From: Brachionus koreanus
Taxonomy: Eukaryota; Rotifera; Eurotatoria; Ploima; Brachionidae
Direction: 5' to 3'
Assembly: GCA_016987375.1 (NCBI GenBank)
Contig: PJRA01000323.1
Location: forward strand, 1,488,543-1,543,845
Length of the DNA stretch: 55,303 nt
A program made the position numbers and the translations under genes. Below the pieces are notes generated by a model, which was not told the DNA's origin, did not search any database, and saw only the letters and a program-made list of their open reading frames with translations. Below, in pieces: positions 46,901 through 55,303 of this stretch (position 1 is the stretch's first letter; each line of letters begins with the position of its first letter).

Positions 46901-48979
46901 AAAAATTGAACTTTACACATCATCTCATGTAGTAAAAAGTAATAGAACAACTTTGCAGCTGGTACAAATTTTTTATAAAAATTTAGTCTATGTAAAAAAT
47001 TTGTAAGTTTGCAGAATACTAAATGCATTAAGGATTAATATTGGTGATAAAAATTTGGAATCAGCTAAAGCATTCTACAGAAATATTTTTAGACTTTTTT
47101 TAATCGCTGGGTTTAATTAAAAAAAGCTTGGAGCAGTAATTGCCTTAATTAGTATGATTTTGCTCAGGAAAAAACCATCATTCTTATTGTTTAATTATTT
47201 TTATAAATAATTAGACCCAATTTTTAATTTAAAAATTAAATTCACCAAATCATCCAAAAAAAATTTTTTAACTTTAGATAATTATTTTAATGTAGAGGTT
47301 AATCATTTTTTTTCTGTGAGAAATTTTGTAATTAGAAACTTAATAACAAGAATTTATAATGGTTCAAGTTTATTTAAACCTGAAATCATGATTTTGGAAT
47401 TTTCAATAATCATTTTTGAAAAAACTCAAAAATAAACTTCAAATTTTGATTTTTTTAGAAAAAAAATTTCATTAAAAAAATTACCAAAATTTTACCTTAG
47501 CAAAAAAAAACTATCTACTGAAAAAAATGCGTTTGAAACAATCAGGAATGAAAATCGCTTAAGCCAATCAGCTACAATCGAAATGTTATCTATTTAAAAT
47601 AATAAATAGTATTTATTCAATTTAAAGTAATTTCAAGATAAAAATACCTATATTTCCTAATTGGAAAGCATATGTGTGACCCAAAACAACCCTAAAAGCA
47701 AATTATTATTTTTAAAAAGCTGTTTATTATTTTATTTACCAGGCTATTGACAAAAAACGAATAGCATGAAGACATTGAAGTTGGTCGGTGTTTGTTGAAA
47801 TATGAAAAAGTTTTTTAGTGTTTGTATAAAAAGAAAAGCCGAGCAAAATTTTTCCTAGATTTGACTCGTCTAAATGTAAAATAAATTAAAAAATATTTTT
47901 TTTCTTTAAAAATGTTTTACTTTCTTCTTGAAAAGTGTGAATTATTTTTTCTTTTTCATCATTATTTATCGCATTTCCACTATCAGTTTGAATAATGATT
48001 GCACTGGATATATATCTCAAATGGTTTTTGTATGAATACTCTTTGAAAATATCATAACCAGTTCCTAGTATAACAAGCAAAACCATTATCGAAATTATTC
48101 CACTATAAATAGTCAAAAAAATCTAATTTTTATTAATCAATTAAAAATATTACATCGCCATGGCTGCATCAGAATCAAGTGGTTCAGATTCCACACATGT
48201 GACATAAGAGGAGTCTATAAAACTTATATTTACTGGAAGTAAATCAGTAATGTTTTTGGGCAAAATTGTAATTCCTTTAAAAATTTTAAAAGATGTCTAA
48301 TCTTAAAATATTTTTGGTTGATTACCTAAATTTATAATTGATGCTATATCATTGTGGTCACACAAGCTTGGGACACAAATTCCATATTTAAACGACTATT
48401 TATTTTGATTAGAAAAAGTTGAAAATTTATAAATGCTGAAAAATACCAATGATAAATCCATTGATGGTAGCTGTGGTTTAGATAATGAACAGTATTTTCC
48501 AATAAAAGCATCTTGAGTTATATTAATACATTCTTTGTACTCTCCAGCCCAAAACAAAGCTCCTTCGAGGATTCCTGATGGAGGCTTTCCAAATGCATCG
48601 AGTACTTTCAACATAAAAATTAGACTGTTATTTTTTTTCGTCTCATTGTGTTACCTTGAATAGCCCAGTGTTCTCTGCTTGAAAGAGCCAAAGCAAATGA
48701 TGTAAACTGAGTAAGACATCCGGCAGAAACATTGGGTAAAGGGAAAGGTGCATTCAATGAATTAAGAGCACTAATTTCATCGATAAAATCATAAAAATTA
48801 AATCTGTCATGTTTATATTCCTTAATTATGTTGGTTAACTCCAATTTAGCATGAACAGATTTAATGGCTTCATTAAAAGTAAGCGGTATGAGGTTCTGTC
48901 GATTTTTAATTAAATTTATTTGACTGGAAGCCAAAGCTAGACCCACCAGACTTAATATAGCTATATTTAACAATCTCAT
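43980..48979 (-). CDS. NRF-6-like membrane acyltransferase (NRF domain + acyltransferase 3)
   Basis: Fourteen exons: 48979-48655, 48604-48447, 48395-48326, 48274-48154, 48122-47921, 47869-47740, 47691-47648, 47589-47496, 45669-45574, 45515-45350, 45289-45207, 45148-45041, 44980-44723, 44349-43980; about 741 aa. NRF-6/NDG-4 proteins of ecdysozoans act in lipid and drug transport; biochemistry is unclear. Order seen: signal peptide (ATG at 48979 gives MRLLNIAILSLVGLALASSQ), NRF domain (HWAIQVLDAFGKPPSGILEG, KYGICVPSLCDHND), membrane segment IYSGIISIMVLLVILGTGYD, then WVVLGHTY, AFFSVDSFFLLSG, YLHRIWRLTPPYML, SWYLANDMQFYFIAPL, ITPWCRIGPYIVGIILGY and WPVWVPLSRLSYCLYLFHT. Between exons 4 and 5 the frame is off by one nt at a T7 run (48115-48121), probably a homopolymer error. 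In the last exon, 44147-44094 (54 nt) has GT/AG ends and may be an intron. Confidence 0.88.
44387..44690. mobile_element. Short repeated element copy 1, in NRF-6-like intron 13
   Basis: 304 bp, virtually identical to 46218-46521, and flanked by a 21-bp direct repeat (aaatttagtatagaaaaaat plus t) at 44366-44386 and 44691-44711, which looks like a target duplication. Inside, at 44437-44640, lie 14-bp perfect inverted repeats (actagaagcaccaa / ttggtgcttctagt) next to TTAA-like ends, recalling piggyBac-type termini. AT-rich, non-coding. Confidence 0.8.
45846..46145 (+). mobile_element. LINE 3' fragment (Jockey/CR1-type) in NRF-6-like intron 8
   Basis: The plus strand reads NTNSVLLIKQLKQLDLKSEI then LMTVFKSLFISHLDNKSPVL, the LINE ORF2 pattern LL..LK.L.L...L...YKSL..S.L.Y..PVL, then a stop, an AT-rich 3' UTR and a tail of aataaactaaactaaactta near 46127-46146, a typical short-repeat LINE tail. 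Confidence 0.7.
46218..46521. mobile_element. Short repeated element copy 2, in NRF-6-like intron 8
   Basis: Second copy of the 44387-44690 element in the same orientation, next to the LINE tail. It has no 21-bp flanking repeat; its flanks (tgtacatattttgttaaaa / aaattttaacaa...aatgtaca) are weakly inverted to each other instead. Confidence 0.8.
46734..46836 (+). mobile_element. hAT transposase C-terminal relic
   Basis: The plus strand reads, with a frame break, ELMNFWGGAQFPIS and then ILSIPASSGPAERPYYD. The second matches the hAT dimerization signature (L.IPA(S/T)SAP.ER.FS). Only this tail is recognisable. Confidence 0.6.
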
Positions 48980-49770
48980 TCTTTTGATTAATTTTTTTTT
49001 TCGTTTAAGCTTGTTTTTATTCAATTTAAAAAAAAATAAAATTATGTAAAATCATATGCTATATTAAACGTGTTTTCTTTGATAATTCAATTAAAGATAA
49101 ACAACTATCTTTTTTATAAATTAAATTTAGACTTTGGATACTTACATTTAGCAGTATTAGTCAGTAAAAATATAAAAATTATGTAAAAAATAATTATTTT
49201 ATTAGGACTACTTCGTTAGTGCTATTTTTATGTTATTATCTTTTATGTTTTTTTCATTATTCATAGACTAATCTTATAAAATTGTTGTTTTACGAAAAAT
49301 TACGTAAGTTTACATTAAAATACGTTACTTTTAGTAAAATCATTCAAAATTGTTTAAGGCCAAAAAAATGAGTTTTTGGTTAAAAACTTTTTTTCCAGAA
49401 TTTAGAAATAATTTTATTTTGAAAAAAAAAATCAATATTGCTTACCGTTTCTTACTTAATTTTACGTAAAATTACAAAATTTTGGTAAAATATGGTAAAT
49501 TGAAGATATGAAGCATCGAAAATTCTATATAAAAAAAATAGTTAAAAAATTTTAGTTCTTAAATTTTATTTATACTTGAATTTTTATTAAAATAAACAAG
49601 TAAGAGTTCTTTTAAATGACCAAATCTGACATCAGCTTCATCCACAATAATATAATTTTTAGAATTTTTTAATTTAAAATTGGTTAATTATTTTTTTTAC
49701 TAAAATTCCTAAATCTGGCACTAATTTTACTTTAATTAAAAATAAAAACTCATTTTCTCTACAATCACTC

Positions 49771-50480
49771 AAGTCGATCTTTTGCCTTTACCTTTACTTT
49801 ATCCCGTTTCATTGCCATTTCGATGAGCTCTTTCATGATTGTTGACCTCCATGTTATTGCTGATCTTCATATCTTACGTCACCCGTGTCCATTGAAAAGC
49901 CTTTTTTTGTATTCTTTTTTCTTTCATTCTTATGTCCTTGTAAATGTATTTACTTAATGGCCCTGAATTTTTTATTTGTATAGTTCAGCATTCAACAGAG
50001 TCACAAGCCAGTATATCTCCAGAATCCTCCGCAAGCTTCCAGTAAGGAAGTTGTTCAGACTTCTTTTGTCAGATTCACACATTCCCAAACATTCACTTCC
50101 GTACATCAGAGTTGGGGTATCCAGTTTACTTTTTATGAACATAATTTTCGTTTTGGCCACATTAATTTCGAAATCTTCATGTGCATATGTTCTTCTGTAT
50201 TAAATCCAATGAGTTCTTGATTCTTTCCAGAGTTATACTGCAGAACACCTTGCTTGCTATTGGTAGCAGTGTTATTCCTCGTCAATTGTCAGAGATCATT
50301 TTGTTACCTTTCTTATAAAGTTTGACTATCATGCCTTTTGACTAGTTCTCTGGAATGATTTCTTGTCGTCATATTATGCTGAAGAGATCGTGTAGTATTC
50401 CTACTGTGATCCTTCCATCAGCTTTCAGAATTTCTGCCGTTATTCCGTCAAAACCAGAAGCTTTTCTATTTTCTAAGCCT
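49771..50480 (-). mobile_element. LINE reverse-transcriptase fragment, family 1 copy B
   Basis: The minus strand gives KASGFDGITAEILKADGR, then IPEN-SKGMIVKLYKKGNK, RGITLLPIASKVF and SITLERIKNSLD (classic LINE RT blocks 1-3), and after a deletion TLMYGSECLGMCESDKRSL and RRILEIYW, the ORF2 tail. Stops and gaps show it is dead. The right part shares long blocks with 21190-21599. Confidence 0.75.
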
Positions 50481-51362
50481 TTATTGGGGTTTATATTTCT
50501 TTTTGGCTTGGATAATTATATAAATTCTGAATAAATTTTAATTAAAAAAAATATAATGATAGATATTTAAACTGAAAATTTCATTTTTTTGTTGCTCTGT
50601 ACCTTACATGAATTCTGATAGTTTTGTTTAGTTCAATAATTTAGCTTAAAAATCAGCGGATACGAAGAACTTTTCATGCTGGCTCTTGAACAGATTTGGA
50701 TAGTCCGCCTGTTTAAGAGCCAATATCAAAAATAATTCATTTCGAAGAAACCACAATCGTTACTTTAAAGTCCCAAGTTAATAGAAAAAGCAATAGATCA
50801 AACAAACAAACAAAAAAAATTGAAAATTATTTTTATCAATGTTTAATTTTTTATTATTAGTTTAATTTATTATGAAAGAAATAAAAAATACATTTGTTAT
50901 TTAGTTCCGTAATTTTCTTTTTAAATTCAATTTTTATTGAATAATTAATAATTTTATGTTCATGCTGACTAGAATAAAACAAAAATTAAAAAAAAAGAAA
51001 AAAATTAGATAATTCACATTTAAAATACCTAAAAGCCATTTTATTGCATTTTTGGTATGTCTATTTCGGTTACTTACATCTTCCTTTAAGGCAAAAGTAA
51101 AATTTTTAATTTCATTTCATTTTTCAAATATTTTAAAATGCGTAATTAAATTTCATCATTTAAAAGCTTTTTTTTAATTCCATTATATTTTCATTTTTTT
51201 TCCTTTTTCATCTCATCTTTTTTCTTTTCGTTTATTCACTTTAGAATGAAATGTCTGTTTTACAATTAAGTAAAAATAGTATTTTATCGAATAATTAGTC
51301 CAAAATTTTAACATTCTAACCATCATTCAATCAATAGAAAGCTGAATCTTAGATCACATGGG

Positions 51363-52190
51363 GGTTGTCCCTAAAATGCGGAACGGAAATTGGTCAGAAA
51401 ATTTGCTATACTAAAATGCGGATGCGGAAAACAATTTTCTAAAATTTTCTAGAAAAAATTAATTTTATTTTGAAATAGCTTAAGATAAAAATTAAGTCTT
51501 AGCATACACCTAAAATTTAATTTGAACAATTTTTAAGAACTTGATGCTTTGTCTTAAACTTTAATTTTCATTTTAATTTGTTGCTTTTAATTTTGAATAT
51601 TAAATAAAGAAAATTAAATAAGTGGATTTTAAGTTTTTTCTCAATCAGCTTTTTTATTTATAAGAATCTCATCTTTTTAAAATTTTCTTCAGAAAAATAT
51701 TAAATAAAAAACTATTTGATAAAAATGAATGAGCCGATTGAGACCGATGAAGCTAATCAAATCCTTTATAGGTTTTGAAGCAATAACTTCAATTACAAAT
51801 ATTATAAACTCATCTTCAATTACCTTTTCGGACTGTTCAAAAGTCAAAGAGTTTTATTGTATTTTTTGTAAAAAAATTTTATGTAAAAAGTCTATTAAAT
51901 GCTTGAATTGTGAAACACATTCACATTTAAGATGCATAAAGCCAAATCTAAGAAAAATTGTTAACGAAACTGGTATATGGTATTGTTCGGAATCTTGTAT
52001 GAGCTTATAAAAAATTTTAAAAAATCTGTACTTATATTTTTGTATTAATTAAAAAACTCCGTTAAAACTCGTTTTTTACAAAATAAAATTAAAAAAAAAA
52101 ATTTTTGTTTCCGCATTTTAGTACATAATTTTCCGTCTCCGCACAAAAGTATTTTTAAAATTATTCTGCTTCCGCATTTAAGGGACAACC
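51363..52190. mobile_element. 828-bp TIR transposon carrying a PHD-finger ORF
   Basis: Flanked by perfect 9-bp direct repeats TCACATGGG (51354-51362 and 52191-52199). Termini are inverted: GGTTGTCCCTAAAATGCGG on the left, GGTTGTCCCTTAAATGCGG as reverse complement of the right. Subterminal copies of the motif TAAAATGCGGA recur on each side (near 51411 left; near 52107-52118 right), extending the inverted ends to about 80-100 nt. A 9-bp duplication fits Mutator-like elements, though superfamily assignment is inferred. No transposase is encoded; the single ORF at 51729-52010 is the cargo. Confidence 0.85.
51729..52010 (+). CDS. PHD-type zinc-finger ORF inside a TIR transposon
   Basis: 93 aa, ATG to TAA, the only substantial ORF of the element. 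Residues 44-90 have C4HC3 PHD spacing: C44-x2-C47-x10-C58-x2-C61-x4-H66-x2-C69-x16-C86-x3-C90, with an aromatic before the last Cys pair (IWYCSESC). PHD fingers usually read histone tails or act as protein-binding modules in chromatin proteins. The N-terminal 40 residues are not recognised. A second ATG four nt earlier (51725) opens an overlapping frame (MNEPIETDEANQILYR) that ends after 17 codons; a spliced form joining the two cannot be excluded. Whether it is a captured host exon or a native element gene is open. Confidence 0.6.
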   Translation: MSRLRPMKLIKSFIGFEAITSITNIINSSSITFSDCSKVKEFYCIFCKKILCKKSIKCLNCETHSHLRCIKPNLRKIVNETGIWYCSESCMSL

Positions 52191-52199
52191 TCACATGGG

Positions 52200-53442
52200 T
52201 CAAGTCTTCTACTTTTGACAGTTGTTTAATGAAAGAACTATTTTCTCTATCAAATATTTTTTAATCTTTTCTTAAATATTCAAATACATTTTTACATAAT
52301 TGCTTATTGAATATTTATTCATTCGGAATTAATTAGAAATAAAAAAAATATAGTATTTTTTACATTAAACTCAACGTATTTTTTTTAATTAATTTGAACA
52401 CAGGAGCTAAAATAAAAGTGAAAAAGTTTAAATATAAGGTAAACTTAAAGCGTTTTTAATTTTAATTTTATTTTTTTTTTAAGTTTAATTTTATAAAAGC
52501 CCTAAAAAATCACGTAAAGGATTTAGGACCTTAGCTGATCAAAAATTTATTCAATTAAAACATTTTTATGCTAAACTTTACTTAACTACAAAAATTTGTT
52601 TTTTTTGTTTTCAAATTTTCGGTTCTGATTAAAAAAATAATTGAAAGTTCTCATTAATTAAAAATGTTTTGACTTAAACCTATTGCTGGATTAAATTGGT
52701 TTGAAAATATTTTTCATTTCACTAAAATCATTTGAAATTTGGAAAAAAATCTTGTTACTATCCAAATTATGCTAAAAAAAATGGAATAATATTTTTTTTT
52801 CATTACGTATTTTTTAAGTAAAAATTTTATTAAATTATTTCCTCGAGTCAATTAGAAAAAAAAATAAATTTTATAATAGGAATAAGAAACCACAAGAAAT
52901 ATCGCTTTAGTTTTCAAAAATTATCACTAAAATTTAAAATTTCTGTTTTTGACTTTTTTTTTGGCAACCAACTTTTTTAAAATACTGTACTTTTAGTATT
53001 GTTGAGTAAATTTATTTTGATTTTTTTTTTAAATTTATTAAATTTTCTTAAAGAGAATTTATTTAATCATGGAACTAGATAGCTCCTCCACGCAGTTTAA
53101 AATAAATATTTTGTCAGCATTCTTAGCACAACCAATGTTTGAAATTACAAATATTCGAATATAGCAATAGTTTTTGAAATAATTTTGCAAGCATTATTCA
53201 CAATACTTACAAAGAGTAATAAATAAAAAGTTTGCTTTAAGACAAATAATAATTTAATTTTTTTTAACAAAATACTAAAACAGTGAGACACCAAAATTGA
53301 TGTAATTTATTTTTATAAAAAATACGTCACATTAAGGCTATATAAAAATTCAGAGAAAATCTTTATTCTTACTAATTATTGTTTTCAAAATCAACTGGTA
53401 GAGAATTATTTTTTCAAACTGGCTTTTAGAAAATAGTTATAT
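52200..53442. other. Intergenic, AT-rich
   Basis: No coding signal, no recognisable repeat ends. The right part must contain the promoter of the 53443 gene. Confidence 0.5.
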
Positions 53443-54202
53443 ATGGCTATTCGGAAAAGAAAACGAATTTCATTGATAATTTTTTTAGTTATTTTTACTT
53501 ATTTAGCTTTGTTTCAATTTAATAAAAAACCCAAAACAAGTGTAAAAAAGTCATTTATTTTCGAAAATAAATTTGAGCCCGGGGCATTTGACGAATTTAT
53601 TTTGCGCTCAAGCTGCAGCTGTCAGCCAGAAGTTGTTAGCATTAGTAGAAAAGAAAACTATTATAAAATAAAAGTACAAAATTTTGCCGAATCAGTTTAT
53701 TTTTCGTACAATATTAGCAAAAATGCATTCGAATCACTTGCACTGACATGCAACTTGTATTCAGTATTACGCAAAGGACCTCATCAAAACGTGCTCAGCT
53801 ATTCCTTGGATCACATTAAAAGTCCGAAAGATGATGTTTTTTTCCTAAAATTGTCAGAAAGATTAGAGTTTATGAAGTTAAATTACAAAAATTGGAGAAT
53901 GCGAGTGTACCACCATAATTCTATAGAGCAATCAATTGTATGCGAAAAGCAGTGCATGAGCGACTCAAATGGCAACTTTTTTGACAATATTGATTTTTGT
54001 GACATTAGCAAAATGCCGGTCAGTTTGTTCAATAAATGGAATGCTGATTATGTTCATCCTGATATCTGGAAGTGGTTTGCTTTAGGCGATGATTTTGTCG
54101 ACCGAGTGGCAGTAAGAAACAGGAAGTCATGTCTAATCAAAAGAGAAGCGGAAGCTGTGGATGAATGGGTCAAATCAAGGAAAATTTTTCACATAATGAG
54201 AG
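53443..54202 (+). CDS. Type II membrane glycosyltransferase-like protein, first exon (partial)
   Basis: First coding exon of 253 codons, ending in phase 1 at a donor (g|gtataaaa, 54203). Short basic cytosolic tail (MAIRKRKR), a signal anchor at about 9-26 (ISLIIFLVIFTYLALFQF), then a lumenal part with several Cys (SSCSCQPEVV, ALTCNLYS, IVCEKQCMSD). The end, YVHPDIWKWFALGDDFVD, IKREAEAVDEWVKS and FHIMR, matches my recollection of a family of uncharacterised invertebrate Golgi proteins with the pattern HP..WR..P..D..VD.F.SRD.DS....RE..AV.EWL....FH.MRD.P.H. The next codon would be Asp if the exon is joined as expected. Here SRDxDS reads VRNRKSC, so the acidic pair is lost. I could not find the next exon before the window ends. 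Confidence 0.6.
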
Positions 54203-55303
54203 GTATAAAAATTTATTCTAAAAAAAGCTTTCGACAAAATTCAATTTTGATTATTCTGTATTTTTTTTAATGATTTAAATTGACAAAATTTTTCCTATTA
54301 CTAGCATTTATTTTATTTATTCATTTATTTGTTTTTCTGTATCGTGCTAATGCTTCTTCAGATTAAATGGAGTAAAAATAAAATTAAATAAGATGAAATT
54401 AAATTAAAAAAAAATATACTAGGTCAAAAAAGTAGAAAATTAAAATAAGATGAATTAAAAAAGAGTGTCACTGGTTTCATATTTTTAAATATTTGATGAC
54501 TCAGGAAAATAACAAATAATAAGGTAGCAATAATTGGTATTTTAGACTCGTTCTTTTCTTTATTCATTAATGTGACAATATTTCTAAAGCTAATATTATA
54601 ATAATTTTAATAATTGATACATTTTTGAGAAACGGTTTCAATATGACACAGAGTTGATCATCTACATCACAATTTAAAAAAAAATGTCTCCTGTTTACAA
54701 CAATATTGAAATACGAGTGTTATACACATAAATACACAAATAAGGTAAAATTACAAATATGTTGCAAAATATTTCTGATCCAAAATAAATTAATTATTAT
54801 GGAATGTCAGAGAAATATTATGTAATTGTTACAATAAATGAATATAAAACAAAATCAATTTTTTTATAATTTAATTTTAATTTATACAGTTTAAACGTAC
54901 ATAATAGTAGCACAGAATTTTTATCAAAAATCTACTGAATTCGATAAAATTTGTTAAATTTTTTTCAAAAAAGTAAATATTTTAGAATCAATAAATACAT
55001 GCTTTATTTTGAAGCTAAATGAACAATTAATTTTTTCAAAAAATTTTCAATACTTTTTTCTTAGTTTTTGTACATTTTTATGAACCTCGATCGCTAACAG
55101 TGAGAGTGTTATTCTATTAGAGAATTTAATTATTCAGCTTAAAGCATATAATGCGAATTAAATATAACGAGTGATGCATAAGTAAATGGACAAAAATTAA
55201 AAGCGAATATCTCAAAAATAAAAATGATATTAAGTTCTGTTTTTTTTTCTGATGTAAAGAATTTATTTTTCAATAGAATTATGATTTTTAAATAATGAAA
55301 AAA
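54203..55303 (+). other. Intron or intergenic end of window
   Basis: AT-rich with no detectable exon. It is either a long intron of the 53443 gene or, if that gene is broken, intergenic DNA. Confidence 0.4.

Noticed and set aside
1..55303. CRISPR arrays, prokaryotic operons, rRNA or tRNA genes
   Set aside because: No regularly spaced repeats, no Shine-Dalgarno-led gene strings and no tRNA-like or rRNA-like sequence seen; the window is eukaryotic and intron-rich. A tRNA scan was not possible by eye at full sensitivity.

Overview
The window is nuclear DNA from a small metazoan. It is very AT-rich (roughly three quarters A/T by eye), its genes are interrupted by many short introns (mostly 45-80 nt, GT...AG, often with weak A-rich acceptors such as aaataaaag), and the products are plainly animal: SIN3, MESD, MIF, RAD51, an ABCG half-transporter, a multidomain BCL-2 protein, an SNM1A-type nuclease, a GRIP golgin, RIC-3, a GTPBP1/2-type GTPase, a sperm-tail PG-repeat protein and an NRF-6-type acyltransferase. 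Gene density, intron size, base composition and the mix of LINE and cut-and-paste relics would fit a monogonont rotifer such as Brachionus, but that is inference; nothing in the window fixes the phylum.

Layout. 1-6.9 kb: last exon of SIN3 (+), MESD (+), MIF (-) and RAD51 (+, four exons). 9.2-11.9 kb: complete 14-exon ABCG gene (+). 13.5-14.2 kb: BCL-2 family gene (-). 15.8-17.9 kb: seven-exon SNM1A-like gene (-), head to head with a giant golgin gene (+, 18.2-32.5 kb) across only 286 bp. The golgin has eight exons; two long coiled-coil exons share an almost identical 0.9-kb block and are separated by a 7.3-kb intron. That intron holds RIC-3 and two small unknown genes on the opposite strand, plus LINE and fold-back relics. 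34.3-38.0 kb: GTPBP1/2-type gene (-). 38-43.3 kb: repeat-rich land with Tc1/mariner and LINE relics, a clean hAT-type MITE and a near-perfect inverted repeat. 43.4-43.8 kb: STPG/ODF3-like gene (+). 44.0-49.0 kb: 14-exon NRF-6-like acyltransferase (-) whose introns hold two copies of one short element, a LINE tail and a hAT transposase relic. 49.8-52.2 kb: LINE relic and an 828-bp TIR transposon with a 9-bp target duplication that carries a PHD-finger ORF. 53.4-54.2 kb: first exon of a type II membrane, glycosyltransferase-like protein.

The genes do not form a pathway or operon; they are a mix of housekeeping functions (transcriptional corepression, DNA repair, Golgi tethering, ER chaperones). 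I found no new defence or metabolic system. The most unusual items are the transposon carrying a zinc-finger ORF (51.36-52.19 kb), the recent internal duplication inside the golgin with nested antisense genes, and two copies of one short element lodged in introns of a single gene.

Exon boundaries were read by hand from splice dinucleotides and reading-frame continuity. In RAD51, ABCG, BCL-2, SNM1A, golgin and GTPBP the summed exon lengths keep frame throughout, which supports them strongly. RIC-3 exon 2 and one NRF-6 junction are less certain and are flagged.
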